This document shows, one piece after another, positions 1-11,365 of a stretch of DNA of 64,000 bases. Each line of letters opens with the position of its first letter. The first letter of the stretch is position 1. Source of the DNA: Larix kaempferi (lineage: Eukaryota; Streptophyta; Pinopsida; Pinales; Pinaceae); contig BSBM01000904.1 of NCBI GenBank assembly GCA_027924585.1, positions 15,164,501 through 15,228,500 of the forward strand, written 5' to 3'. A program made the position numbers and the translations under genes. The notes beneath the pieces are model-generated. The model saw only the letters and a list, made by a program, of their open reading frames with translations. It made no database searches and was not told the DNA's origin.

Positions 1-551
1 GATCCTCTCAACCTCAAGTTCCATGAACAAAACCTAAAATCCCCAACACGAGCCATCTATATGGTGTCTTTGGAATCAAAGTTGAATGCGAGTGTCCTTA
101 CAATGTCTTGGGAATCATGTACGAGTATTAAACAAGAGCCTTTGTCAATAATATTTTCTTCTTGGGAATATGAGCACCATTAGATGTCTAATATAGATTA
201 TCCATAACATGCTTTATTCATTGTGGATGGTTCTCAAGACCTTAACCCTAGTGTTGGTAGAAAAAAATAGCCTCAAGCCCTTGGCCATGGTTTATGGAGG
301 GAAATAACAATCTTAGACCCTAAACATATTTTGTCAAGATCGAATGTAATGAATGCATTCTCAGACTACCATGAAAGACATGATGGATATGTTGCAAGGC
401 ATTGAACAACGTCAAAGAATGAAAACAGGTTCCTTGAGATCTTATTGAAGCATAATGAGCTCAATTGAATTCCACTTAAGCCTTAATTGAAACTTCTTGA
501 CCTCAAGCGTCATCAATAACACATAGAATCCATGACACAAGCCCTCTACAA
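1..551. other. Spacer, nothing recognised
   Basis: No coding or repeat signature was recognised on either strand. It abuts the broken end of the left LTR of Copia-1, so the junction near 552 is a deletion or rearrangement breakpoint rather than a normal element end. Confidence 0.5.
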
Positions 552-670
552 TATGGGCCAGTGAATACCATGGGTCAACTAATGTCTTAGTCAACAACTA
601 ACTCAACTAACTTAGGACCATTGCCTCAACTAACTAACCAACTTGACACATGAGATTACAACTCTTAACA
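552..670 (-). repeat. Partial 3' LTR of Copia-1
   Basis: About 119 bp matching 5997-6114 with a few substitutions, ending in CTTAACA next to the polypurine tract. Only the U3-side half of the 238-bp LTR is present. The sequence left of 552 does not match the other LTR. Confidence 0.85.
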
Positions 671-680
671 CACCCCCTTA
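671..680 (-). other. Polypurine tract of Copia-1
   Basis: Reads TAAGGGGGTG on the - strand, immediately upstream of the TGTTAAG start of the 3' LTR. This is the plus-strand priming site in LTR elements. Confidence 0.65.
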
Positions 681-730
681 ATCTCAAGTGGGATGGTGTG
701 GTCAGCACTACCAATGCCTAAGTGCTTCCT

Positions 731-2757
731 CTAAAACTCAAATGCAAATGTACCCAAAGGTTTGGTAAACATATCAGCTAGTTGCTCCTTAGAGCCACAA
801 AACATCACACTAATTTCTCCATTATTGACTAACTCATGTATGAAGTGATAGCGAGTGTCAATGTGTTTACTCTTCCTATGAAATACATTATGTTTAGACA
901 ATTGTATAGCAGAACTGTTGTCACAATAAATGGTTGTTGGTTCTGTATTTGTATGTCCCATGTCCTCAAGAGTCTTCTGAGCCAAACTACATGGCATGCT
1001 GTTGTAGTTGCTGCAATATATTCTGCTTCTGTTGAAGACATTCTCACGATAGGTTGTTTCTGAGAAGCCCAAGAAATAAGACTGGTACCAAGATGGAAAG
1101 CATAACCAGATGTGCTTTTCCTATCATCAATACTACCTGCAAAATCACTGTCTATGTACTCTGTGAGAGTACAGTCTTGTGAATGAGTGTACCAAAGTCC
1201 ATAATCAATTGTACCTGCAACATATCTCAGTATTCTTTTTCCAACTTTCTAGTGAGAGTCTTTGGGAGATTCCATGAATCTAGACATAAGACTGACAGCA
1301 TACATCAAATCAGGTCTAGTAGTAGTCAAATACATTAAAATGCCTACTAATATTTTGTAAAGTGTAGAATTTACTACTGGTCCTTCATCATTCTTGCTTA
1401 ACTCGGTTCCTATAGCAATGGGAGTTTCTACTGGTTTACATTTATCCATTTTGAATCTTTGCAAAATGTCAGTAGCATACTTATGCTAACAGATGAAGAT
1501 CCCACTTTCACTTTGATCAACTTCTAGACCAAGGAAAAACTTCATAAGACCAAGATCAGTCATCTCAAACTCCTTTTCCATGACTGTCTTAAACTCTTCT
1601 AGCATCAAATTTCCAGTATAGATCATATAGTGATCATATCAGCAACATAAAGACAAACAAGTAAAATGTTACCTTGTTGATTTGTTTTAACATACAAAGT
1701 AGGTTCATTACTACTTCTGTTGAACCCATTGTTGATGAGATAAGAGTCAATTATGTTGTACCAAACTCGTGGAGCTTGTTTAAGACCATACAAGGCCTTT
1801 TTCAGCTTACATACCTTGTGTTCTTTACCTTTGACAGCATAACCAGGTGGTTGATCTACATAGACTTTTTCCTCAAGTATGCCATTTAGAAAGGCAAATT
1901 TCACATCCATTTGGTAAACAGGCCACTGGTTTTGAGCTGCTATTACAAGTACAGCTCTGATGGTGTCCATCCTTGCTACTAGAGCAAAGGTTTCATCATA
2001 GTCTACACGATATTGCTAAGCAAAACCTCTTGCAACAAGCCTTGCTTTGTACTTTTCTATCTCTGATTTTTCATTCAACTTGGTCTTATAGACCCATTTT
2101 ACACCAATGCAACTTTTATCTGATGGGAGATCAACTAGATCCCAAGTCTGATTCCTCTCAATAGAATCAATCTCTTCATTCATTGCTTGGATCCACTATG
2201 GATCTATTGTTGCTTCTTCAAAACATGTTGGCTGACATGAAAATAGAGCATACTGTAGCTGCTTATCAATGACAGGAGTCTGGTCATATAACTCCTTCAA
2301 GCTTTTGGTTCTCTTGTTTTGTAGTGGACTGTGTGTTGGTGTCCCTTCTTGTTGTTGTTGCTGCTGTACTTCAAGTTTGGGCATTCTGAGTGGTTCTGGT
2401 GGTTTTGTACTGTATGTCTGCTAAATGTCTGTTGTATCAGTCCAACATTTATCTTCCATAAATTTGACATCTCTGCTCACCACTGCTTTCTTGGTGACAA
2501 GATTATACAACTTATAGCCTTTCTGTTATTCACTATAGCCTCTTAAAATACACCTTTCACTCTTCTTGTCCAACTTCTTTCTTAATTCATCAAGTATGTG
2601 TGCGAATGCAACACATCCAAATATCCTGAGATGTGGGACACTAATTTGAGTGCCACTCCATGCTTCTTCAGGTATCTTGTCTTTCACAGTTTCTGTGGGA
2701 GATCTGTTCAGTAGATATACTGAACATGCAACAGCTTCTTCCCAATAATCATCAGAT
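731..2757 (-). pseudogene. Copia-1 integrase C-terminus, RT and RNase H (broken)
   Basis: From right to left on the - strand, the end of the integrase core resumes at the solo-LTR boundary (DDYWEEAVACSVYLLNRS). A linker with a short Gln run follows (ORF 2196-2384). Then comes RT, with QMDVKFAFLNGILEEKVY and ALYGLKQAP, at 1623-1970. The catalytic YVDD box reads YVAD, so one active-site Asp is lost, and just after it an 11-bp insertion duplicating ATGATC shifts the frame. RNase H (DSDFAGS, STEAEYIA, then DNSSAIQLS and HIDTRYHFI in another frame) ends at 731. Known copia pol domains and order. Inactive. Confidence 0.88.
2753..2757. repeat. Target-site duplication, left copy (CAGAT)
   Basis: Pairs with CGGAT at 3360-3364, with one mismatch. 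In the interrupted integrase frame both versions encode the same Ser-Asp junction, which supports a genuine 5-bp duplication. Confidence 0.75.
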
Positions 2758-3359
2758 TGTTAGAAAAACAGGATCGCAGAGCAATAACAATAAACAGAAA
2801 TGCAAATATAATCACACATACACATTACAAGAGAGACACAGATATATCGTGGTTCACCCAACTTGGGCTACGTCCACACTGAATTTGCCAGTCCTTATTA
2901 TTATTACCGTCCAGCAAGATGAAGGGATACAACCTGCAGCACAACCGCTGCACTTCCTCTTCTCTGTTTCTCAGTCTCTCTCCAGATCTCAAAGATCTTT
3001 ACAATGCATAAAACCTAATACATCAACCCTAGCCGTATTACAATGTCTTTCTTTTATAAGGGAAATACAATGGGAAAATACCACGGGATACCCAAAACCA
3101 TGGGCCCGCAAAACAGTTTGGCGAAAACAGCCCCAAAAATTTTCTTCGGGGGCGTTGCCCCCGAACCCCCGCCGGGGGACCGCTGGCCCCCGGACCCCCC
3201 AGCCAGGGGGGATGGGCCCCCCTGGAACCCCGTGGGGGGGCGATGCCCCCCCGCTGGGGTGAGTGTACAGTCCACCTACACATCATATAGAACTGGGGTA
3301 CAAACACGGCTAATACAATATCATCTATGAGACTAGAAGATCTGGCTCCACAACCAACA
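2758..3359. repeat. Solo LTR inserted in the Copia-1 integrase
   Basis: A 602-bp block starting TGTTAG and ending CCAACA, with 5-bp near-identical flanks CAGAT/CGGAT. Subtracting the block plus one duplicate restores the copia integrase frame (LSDDYWEEA junction), which fixes both boundaries. It has no internal region, so it is either a solo LTR left by LTR-LTR recombination or a very small non-autonomous element. It contains a GC-rich palindromic stretch at about 3145-3257 and a motif near 2847 (ATATCGTGGTTCACCCAAC) of a kind I associate with plant LTR R/U5 regions. The strand of the parent element is not determined. Confidence 0.85.
3145..3257. repeat. GC-rich block of G-runs and C-runs inside the solo LTR
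   Basis: Alternating runs of five to seven G or C (GGGGGCGTTGCCCCC and similar) form several short hairpins, and G-quadruplex potential exists on both strands. Composition is very unlike the AT-rich surroundings. It creates open frames on both strands that I regard as non-coding. Confidence 0.75.
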
Positions 3360-3364
3360 CGGAT
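3360..3364. repeat. Target-site duplication, right copy (CGGAT)
   Basis: Right partner of CAGAT at 2753-2757, flanking the solo LTR. Confidence 0.75.
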
Positions 3365-4425
3365 AACTTCTTGTATGATAGCATACTTCGGGCCATGTTC
3401 ATAATGGTCGGATTCTTCTGTTCTGGAACTATATTCTGTTGTGGAGTGTATCTAGTGGTATACTGATGTTGGATTCCATGCTTCTTACAGAACTCTACAA
3501 AATCATGAGAGACATACTCACCTCCACCGTCTGATCTGAGTATTCTGAGAGGTTTACCTGACTGCTTTTCATTCAAAGCTTTGAACTCTTTGAATATGGA
3601 GAAATCCTCTGACTTATTTCTGAGAAAATAAATTCAGACTTTCCTGCTATAGTCATCAATAAATGTTAGGAAATACAGAATTCCTCCTATAGACTGGGTT
3701 TGCATGGGTCCACATAGGTCTATGTGAACAAGTTCAAGGTGTTCTTTGGCTCTATTTGTGGAAGTGGGAAAGTTGTTCCTTTGGTGTTTCCCTAAAATAC
3801 AGTCTTCATAAGAGCTTGATTGTTCATTCATGACTGGTAATCCTTTGACCATGGATTTTTTTTGCAAATGAGGGAGACTCTGAAAGGGTATATGCCCATA
3901 CCTACAATGCCACAACCAGGTTTCGTCTTGACTGGAGACAGTATGAGCATATGACTGTGACAGGATAGCACTCCTCAAGTTGAGTGGGAAAATTCTATTC
4001 TTGGTCATTTCTACTTTGGCTAGAAGTCTTCTACTAGCAGCTTTATCATAGACAGCATAGTAGGAATCAATGAACCTAACATCATACTTATTCTGAATCA
4101 GTTGACCCACACTGATCAAATTGACTTTGAGATTTGGAACATAGAATACATCATTTATGTACTTCTTCTCATTATGTTTGGTAAGTATAGGAGCTGTACC
4201 TTTTCCTTGAGCTGGAACAAGATAGTGATCACCTAGTTTGATCTTTGAATTAACAGATGGATCTATATCAGAAAATAATGATTTGTCACCTGTCATATGA
4301 TTGTTGCATCCACTATATAGCAACCACACATATGATTGATGTTCTTCTTCAATTACCCGGTATGATAGAAACATAACTTCTAACGAATCTTCTTCAACAT
4401 TGGAGACATTTGCTCTACCACTGTT
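3365..4425 (-). pseudogene. Copia-1 protease and integrase (N-terminal and core part)
   Basis: Begins downstream of the gag stop and reads through a protease region (WLLYSGCNNHMTG, where copia proteases have DSGCSxHMTG, so the catalytic Asp reads Tyr), then the integrase zinc-binding region (WHCRYGHIPFQSL). The catalytic core follows with HIDLCGPMQ, FIDDYSRKV, RSDGGGEYVS and PQQNIVPEQKN, which place the D, D and E residues. TGA at 3634-3636 stands where copia integrases have Trp (RKVWIYFL-type), a G-to-A change. The core is cut at 3365 by the solo LTR. Inactive. Confidence 0.88.
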
Positions 4426-5331
4426 CTAATCTACTTGTTTCTTTCTGCAGTCACGTTCATAGTGGCCATATTTATTACAGTAGTTACACTGGACATTGGA
4501 CCTATTAGTCCATTTCTTTCCTCCTCTTCCTCTCTGGTTTTGAGAGTTATGACTGTGCTCACAGTGAGCTATGTGTTCATGGTGTTCATGGGCAGTTCTA
4601 TCCTCTGTGGAATTAGAACTCCTTCTTGTTCTGCCTCGTCCTCTGCCTCCTCGACGTTGACCTATGTTGAAAGAAGTTTGAGTGCTAAATGAATGAGACA
4701 GAGACTCGTCTTGTTGACTGACTCTAGCTTCATGAGACAAAAGGGACCCTGTTAACTCTTCTAGAGTAAAGGTCGATAGATCCTTAGATTCTTCTATGGC
4801 AGTAACCACCATAGAGAATTTCTTAGTGAGGTATCTAAGTACCTTATCAACAATACCCTTCTTCTCTAGGGCTTCGCCATAGGTTTGGAATTGTGTGACA
4901 ATCCCAGAAACCCTATTCATAAACTGATCCACAATCTCTTTGTCTTTCATCTTAATACTTTCAAACTGGATTCGAAGGGTTTGGAGTCTTACCGTTTTGA
5001 CTCAATCTGTACCTTTGTATGCAGCTTGGAGGATCTTCCATGCCTGATGTGCGATTGTAGCTCCAGTGATCCGTGGGAAAATGGACTCCTCAATGCAACT
5101 TTGGATCAACCTCTTTGCAGTGAGATCCAGATCTTTGCTTTCATCGGGGGCCTTCTTATTTCCTTTCATCATCGCAACAAGAGTAGCTGATGTTGGTTCC
5201 GTGAACTCCTTTTCGACCATGTCCCAACACTTGTTGAGCTGTAAAAAGGTCTGCATCTTGATAGACCAGAATTCATAATTCTTGTCATTCAGCATTGGCC
5301 CTGAGATCGGATTCATGTTTAGGTTTTCCAT
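4426..5331 (-). pseudogene. Copia-1 gag (one internal stop)
   Basis: Starts at ATG 5331 (MENLNMNPISGPMLND). The N-terminal part has the copia gag pattern NYEFWSIKMQTFLQ and AWKILQAAYKGTD, then TGA at 5002-5004. The frame resumes unchanged (MKDKEIVDQFMNRV) through a Gly/Arg-rich stretch to a CCHC zinc knuckle CNYCNKYGHYERDC at 4447-4488. TAG at 4426 separates it from protease and probably replaced a sense codon, because copia elements translate gag-pol as one protein. Nucleocapsid and capsid role by family. The single in-frame stops make it a pseudogene. Confidence 0.88.
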
Positions 5332-5451
5332 GGAGTATGATAGCTGTTAAACTGGTCGTCGCAAGCTTCTAACAGACACAGTGCACTGCCGGGGTGCAAC
5401 AAACAAAATTCTATAAGTGTAGGCTCACCGTCGTAATTTTGCTTCTAGCAA

Positions 5452-5690
5452 GGTGAGACGATCGTCACAGGTTGTCTTCAGGCAAGGTGAGACAGTGTCG
5501 CAATTTTTCTTCAGGCACGGTGAGACGGTCGTCGTAGTTTCTCTTCAGGCAAGGTGAGACGGTCGTCGTAGTTTCTCTTCAGGTAGGGTGAGACAGTCGT
5601 CGCAGTTTCTCTTTAGGCAGAGTGAGACATCGTCGCAGGTTCTCTTCAGGAAGGGTGTGACAACCTCTTTTCAGTGGGTTTTTTGAGGTA
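5452..5690. repeat. 34-bp minisatellite in the Copia-1 leader
   Basis: About seven units of 33-34 bp, each starting near GGTGAGAC (5452, 5486, 5519, 5553, 5587, 5621, 5654) followed by a GTCGTCG-type block and TCTCTTCAGG. It lies between the primer-binding site and gag, in the untranslated leader of the element. Confidence 0.88.
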
Positions 5691-5786
5691 CCCTTTATCG
5701 GATCAGGGTGTGACTTTGCCCGATTGTGGGAAATAAAAAAAATGTCACGCCCCAAGTCTTTCGTCTCCGTGCTGCAACTTCCAATC

Positions 5787-5807
5787 GTGTGTGTGTGTGT
5801 GTGTGTG
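5787..5807. repeat. (GT)n microsatellite
   Basis: About ten uninterrupted GT dinucleotides in the Copia-1 leader, close to the primer-binding site. Confidence 0.95.
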
Positions 5808-5864
5808 CTCTCCAATTTATGAAAAGGCTTACCCAAAAAACAAGATCTAAGGATCAAGCCATCA

Positions 5865-5876
5865 GCTTTGATACCA
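5865..5876 (-). other. Primer-binding site of Copia-1 (tRNA-iMet type)
   Basis: On the - strand reads TGGTATCAAAGC, one base from the initiator-tRNA complement TGGTATCAGAGC, and directly abuts the 5' LTR. Confidence 0.85.
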
Positions 5877-6114
5877 TGATAAAGTTTGCAGAGACACAAA
5901 ACATTGAACGGAAACACAAAGGGCATATTGATTGCCTTCTCATTATTAAACACACATATATATAGTTTCTCATAAGACAAAACAACTGGCTAATACTATG
6001 GGCCAGTGAATACCATGGGTCAACTAATGTCTTAGTCAACAACTAACTCAACTGACTTAGACCATTGACTCAACTAACTAACCAACTTGACACATGAGAT
6101 TACAATTCTTAACA
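5877..6114 (-). repeat. 5' LTR of Copia-1 (complete, 238 bp)
   Basis: On the + strand runs from TGATAAAG to CTTAACA, so on the - strand TGTTAAG...CTTTATCA with TG/CA ends. It matches 552-670 over its right half. The next five bases, TAGGT, are the expected target duplication, but its partner is lost. Confidence 0.85.
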
Positions 6115-8718
6115 TAGGTGCAAAAGTTCTTGCTTATTGCCAGGATAGGAGTTTGTTGTTTTTTCCTGCTTATTGTCAGGATAGGAGTTTGTTGTTTTTG
6201 CTATAAGCTAGTAAAATGAGATTGAAAATTGAGCAAGCGATAGATGTAGGTTAAGGAGACAAGAATTAAATTTACTAAATTGTTGTATGTAGAAGAGTGT
6301 TCATTGTCGACATGATACTTAAAAATTTGGTGCTTTTAGTAAAAAGGGAATAGTATTTGAAGCTATGAATTGGAATCTTTGTATACAAATTTAGTATTGT
6401 ATTGGATCAAATTGAGTATTTGTACATGTAGGTCATAGTGCTTTGGTATGGCCTACTATTGTATAGCGGTTGATGGCTTAGTACCAATTTTAGTTACTAG
6501 TAGGGAAGATTTATATGTATTATTTATTCTGGTTGTTTTATAAACAATTCAATTTTTAGATTTGAAAGTAGTGCAATTTTTAGTTTTGCAATTAATTACA
6601 ATAAAATATGTGTCAATGATATATCAATTAGGAAGTCATTATTTATATTGGACACAAGATGCAAGGGTTAACAAGTAAATAATTATTTCAAACCAGTGTT
6701 AGATTAAAAACTAGGACTCTATATGTGTTCACAAGCTTTTATTAAATGTTGTAAGCTATTAAAATAATTTATGTTTACACATATTCTTTCAATGTATTTG
6801 TTATAATTCATATCATGTTTTCCTTTCAAACAAATAAATTTTTTTTATGTACCAATAAATAGTAATAGGAAAATTAGCATTTGAAATCTATGCTTCCACT
6901 ACAAGATTATGCAACAAAGAGGAAGCAAACAACACAATATCAACTCTAAATGAACAAAAGAAGCAAAAAGCACACTATTTGTTTACTAGTTTTCTTGCTT
7001 TTGTATTATCAAAGCCTAGGTTATTTATGGGATAGTGAGCTTAATTAAGCTTATTAGCTTCCAAGTTTGGCACACATTTTGTTTTTTTAATTAAATGCTT
7101 ATCAAATCCTTCTAAAAAAATTTTGGACTTTGAATTAATCTTGTTTAAATGAACCAGACAAAAAATCCAAAATGTCATGTGTATTTGTTTTTCTATTACA
7201 AACAATAATTATTTATACAAGATACATAACATAAGCAACAATGGCATTGAATTTTTGTTTGCACTTTATCTATTAAGAAAAAAAAGTAGATTTTTAATGT
7301 TATGGATCCTCAATCCACATAATTTTTAAACCCTTTTGCAAGCTAGTAGAGGTAGATGTATAGGTGTCTAGTGGTATTTATAGGTAGCTCATTTATCATT
7401 TACTTTTATTATTCCATTCCAAGGTAGGTATATACTAATAGATAGTTAGTCGATCTTTTTTTATCTATATTAATTTGCATTTTTCCACAAAAAAATATTT
7501 ATAAAATTTTTTAAATTTTTGCAAATTTTTATTATTAAACATAATATTTTGGAAAATGAAAACAATTATAATAATTTTTAAAATTCAATAATTTAATTTT
7601 GTAATTAGTGCAATAAGCTTTTAACAAGACATAAATCCTTAGAGGAGTATTTTCAATTTTCAAAATTTAAAAAAAAAAAATTGACAGCCACAACTGTCAT
7701 GTCAGCCACATCTATCCTCTCCCAATACTGTGCCTATCCTCTACCAATATTGTACACCACAACTCATAGTGCCAAGGGTTCAATATTTCCCTCCTGGAAA
7801 TTAGTGAAGAACCTCTTGGTTAGCGTTTTTTTGGGTTTCCTATGCCTTTTGTTTGTGTTCATCATGCAGAGGAAGTTGTGTTTTTTGTTAGATATCAATG
7901 TCAACTTCCTCTCTTAGTTCTTCATCCATAAAAAAAAAAACGTGGAGTGACCTATGCATTTTCATTTAAAATTGACCTTCACCTTCAACTAACCATATGG
8001 AATGTAATGTAGTGTATTGTTTAGTCACCCTCCACATGGTACCACACACAAGTCACATTTTGTATCCCACACAAAATTTGAAATTTCTCTTCCTCTCTAC
8101 TCCCGACTACAAACAAATTTAGCTTCCCATCCCAAGCATTATTCACCTATTTTCTTTATCTTCTCTAGTTATTTATTCTTTAACGATAATACAATACAAT
8201 CCGTATAGCCATAGTAAACAACAAGGAAATGGCATCCACAATATAGCCATAGCAAACAACATGAAGAAAAAGTTAAAATCTTTTTGGAAAACACAAAAAT
8301 ATCTATGTAGCGATCTCAAAAAAGTTAAAATATTTTTGAAAAAAAATCTAGATAGCCATCTCAATCATTTCTCATGGTTCCATGGGAAAAATATAAGAAA
8401 CAATTATCTACCCCCTCCATTCACAATCACCACCTATTTTATTCTTAGTCATTTCCCTATGCAAATCTTATAACAAGGACAAAGACATAATGGGAGAAAC
8501 TTTAGGGATTTCATTCCAACACCAATAAATAAGAGTTCATTTCCTATTGATTACATGTGATGAAGCCTATTTAAAGGCTTGGTAAACTCCATTGTAAATG
8601 GGCTTGTATGTGAGTAGGTGTCTAACTCACTTGGTCGACTTGGTTGGATATGGGGAAGGTTTCAAATGTAAATTTCAATATGGAGCACTAAAGATGTCAA
8701 GGTTATATGGTGTGGGTC
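6115..8718. other. AT-rich spacer with small local duplications
   Basis: No gene was recognised. A 36-bp direct repeat occurs twice at 6131-6199 (TGCTTATTG...AGGAGTTTGTTG). Short local duplications occur at about 8200-8360 (ATATAGCCATAG and AAAAAGTTAAAAT motifs). Homopolymer A/T runs are frequent. Open frames at 7681-7917 and 8017-8473 are short, low-complexity and without recognisable domains, so I do not call them genes. Confidence 0.6.
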
Positions 8719-9854
8719 TATATACATCAAATAAAAGTTGATACATGTTTAAGAAGTTCAAATATTTGGTTGAAAAGAGCATTGGCACGTCAATCAGGTG
8801 TTTGAGAATAGATGATGGAGGTGAGTTCACATCTTTGGAATTTAGAAATTATTGCAAGGAAGTTTCAATCAAATGGTATAAAGCCATAGTTTACACTCCT
8901 AAACAAATGGTATTATTGAACACATGGAAATGGCTCTTCTAGAGAGAGCAAGGAGCATGTTCAATAATGCCAAGTTGCAACAAGAGTTGTAGGCAAAAGA
9001 AAATCACTACAACTTGCTATCTAGTAAAATGGTCAACATCAGTTGCAATATACTAGAAGATTCTGGAAGACATATCGATAGGTCATTCTTATGATTATTC
9101 AAATATGAAAATTCTTGATGGTGATGCCTATGCTCTTATTCCTAAGAATCATTGTCCTCAGTTGGACCCCAGATCAAATAGGTATACCATTGTTGGTTAT
9201 GGTGATGGAGTTAAGGGATACAAATTGTGGGATCCTACTACCCACAAAATAATCATTTGCGGAGATATGTATATGGAACAACGAGAAGGATTTGTTTAGT
9301 ATGACCAAAGAAGATTTGTTCGCAAACTCAAGAATTCATTGCATTGTCTGAAGCTCAAGTGGGTAATGGTACAAGATGTTTGATTCCTTCATGGTGAGCC
9401 ATAACTTTTCAAGAAGTGAATATAACCATTATGTTTACTTCAAAAGTTTATAAAATAGTATATATTCACTATCTTGATGTTGTATGTTGACGATATGCTT
9501 GTTGCAAGCAAAAGCATGGTTGGAATCAACAAGTTAATGACTTAGTTGGCTAGGACGTTTGAGATGAAAGATCTGGGAGCAACGAAACAAATATTGAGCA
9601 TTGAAATACACAAATATGGGAAAATTTGTAAGATTTGTTTATAACAATAGAAGTATGAGGAGAAGATACTAATGAGACTCGGTGTGGATAATGCAAATCT
9701 GGTAAATATCCATTTGGATTTCCATTGTAATCTTTATTCAAGTTTATGTCCTAGTAACGAAGAAGACAAAGGTTATATGTCTTGTGCATCGTATACTAGT
9801 AGGAAGTTTAATGTATGTGATGGAATGTTCAACACCATATATTTTCGCTTATAA
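8719..9854 (+). pseudogene. Copia relic: integrase and RT fragments
   Basis: Three blocks in copia order. The first is integrase core at 8745-8940 (CLRIDDGGEFTSLEF, then YTPKQ). The second is the integrase C-terminal part at 9105-9299 (DAYALIPKNH, DPRSNRYTIVGYGDGVKG, LWDPTTHKIII). The third is RT from 9474, with an intact LYVDDMLVASK box and ARTFEMKDLGATKQILSIEI, and a later RT piece at 9672-9840 (VDNANLVNI, EEDKGYM). The frames differ and stops intervene, and the N-terminal RT is missing. No LTRs were identified. An old, deleted copy unrelated in detail to Copia-1. Confidence 0.85.
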
Positions 9855-11365
9855 ATGAAAGGAAAATGCAAAACTATGTTTTTGCATTTTTCAATATAAT
9901 GGAATGAAAAATGCAAGCAAAATCCTACTATTCAGTTACAGAAATGCAAGTGAGATCACTCAGACAACCTAGCAGATCCTAAACAGTAAGACTCAGCCAA
10001 TGGAATGAGCTTACAAATTAAAAATGGGAAAAAACCAATGAGGCTCAAACCAACAGAAAAGAGGAGTTCTGGTCACAAACAAGGCTTGGAACAGTCAGGA
10101 ACAAGGCCAAAGAATACTCAGGAACACTCAAAATCAACCCAACAACAACCAAAGGTCATGAAACAACCAAAGTCGGAGTTGTACGCTACTGTAGAAGGAA
10201 AACCTGCGGGTACCCGCGGGCTATAGTTCAGACAGAAGCGGATAGACGGGGACAGAGCTAAGCTCACCCGCGGATAGGGAAAAGAAAATGAGCAACCAAA
10301 GAGTCCAATGGCTCAGAAAAAGGGTGTTTTCTATAGATCCTAACGTCCAATTAATGACACAGAGCTTCGACAAACAACAACTCTAAATAAGGACTAATGC
10401 TCAAAAATCCCCAAAAATGGATGTTCTCCCCAGCGAAGTCACCATTTCTGTGTTGGAGAAAACTTCCTATGGCTTAGGGTGGACCACAACAGACAGGTGA
10501 CTACTAGAAATTAACTCAATTCCCAATGCAATGCTATATAAATGACAATGTTAAGATAATGAAGAAGATAACCAACCTCGATCCAAACGTTTGATGTAGA
10601 TCCCTGTTAGATCTTTCAATCCGTGCACTTGAATCTGCAAATTAGTTTTGACAGCCAATATACAACAAGTGCATACTATATATAAACGACATTAATATCA
10701 TCAATAGAAATGGTCCATGATATTATAAGTAAATGCAACCCAATGTAATATAAACAACATTCACAACATTAATGGACGAGAATATGAGTATTTCTATTAA
10801 TAAATAACAAGAAGTACAATGTGATACAACCTCTTGTCGGCAACCAATCTGAACTAAGATCCGAGTCAATCCACTTATGCCTCCACCACTTCAATCCTCC
10901 ATGGAATGGCAAACTCATACTATGATAGGAGTTTGGAATATGAACATAAAAGGTTCACAACTACAAGGATCAATGAGTGTAGACTCAAGATAGGGCAGAA
11001 ATCCACTAGAGTTCTCTTGATCTCCTTTCTCTTCCCGTCCATAAGCCATATGTGCTCAATATATAGTCCTCTCAAAGGTAGATGAAAGGACACATCGAGG
11101 CATTTCTGGGGCAGATGGAGGGTCAAAGGTCACCCAATGACCGCTTTTTGGGAGTAAAAAGTAATTAACTAGTGATTTCTACCATTTTACATGCTATCCG
11201 CGGGCTATAGTGATGCAACTCGTGGGTACGCCCACTGTAATGATGCAGCTAGAGTACAGAGGGAAAAATAGGGAAAAATAGTGTCTCTGGAGGATAAAAA
11301 GTGGATCTGAGTCAGTAGAATGGATCCTCTTGGCCAAAGAGTGTTGATGCTCACAAGGTGGAAAA
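9855..11365. other. Spacer with an LTR-like start
   Basis: No gene recognised. The short element CCGCGGGCTATAG occurs at about 10214 and again near 11198, hinting at a decayed repeat. It also contains the primer-binding-site-like motif listed separately. Confidence 0.45.
10428..10444 (-). other. Gypsy-type primer-binding-site-like motif
   Basis: On the - strand reads TGGTGACTTCGCTGGGG, close to the TGGCGACTCCGCTGGGG pattern seen beside LTRs of plant gypsy elements. TGTGTTGG starts five bases to its right and would be the boundary of a - strand 5' LTR. No second LTR or coding part was found. Confidence 0.4.

Larger units (their letters stand above)
552..6114 (-). mobile_element. Copia-1, decayed Ty1/copia retrotransposon (- strand)
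   Basis: The order on the - strand is 5' LTR (5877-6114), tRNA-iMet primer-binding site, a leader with a minisatellite, gag, protease, integrase, RT, RNase H, polypurine tract and a partial 3' LTR (552-670). The copia order, integrase before RT, is visible. The coding frame is interrupted by several in-frame stops (TGA near 5002 and 3634; TAG near 4426, 2196 and about 2023), a small duplication at the RT active site and a frameshift in RNase H. A 602-bp solo LTR sits inside integrase. The element cannot be autonomous. Gag, integrase and the first part of RT are still in one frame if the solo LTR and one target-site copy are subtracted, so decay is mostly by substitution. The 5-bp target duplication cannot be confirmed because the left LTR is truncated. 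Confidence 0.9.

Noticed and set aside
552-670. Endogenous pararetrovirus in the copia or gypsy regions
   Set aside because: No movement protein or viral coat motif; domain order, LTRs, primer-binding sites and polypurine tracts are those of LTR retrotransposons.
2660-3330. Open frames of up to 200 codons on both strands across the solo LTR
   Set aside because: They arise from the GC-rich palindromic core, cross the LTR boundary and show Pro/Gly low-complexity sequence without a domain.
7681-7917. 78-codon frame with a hydrophobic end
   Set aside because: Short, in AT-rich DNA, no similarity recognised and no gene signals around it.
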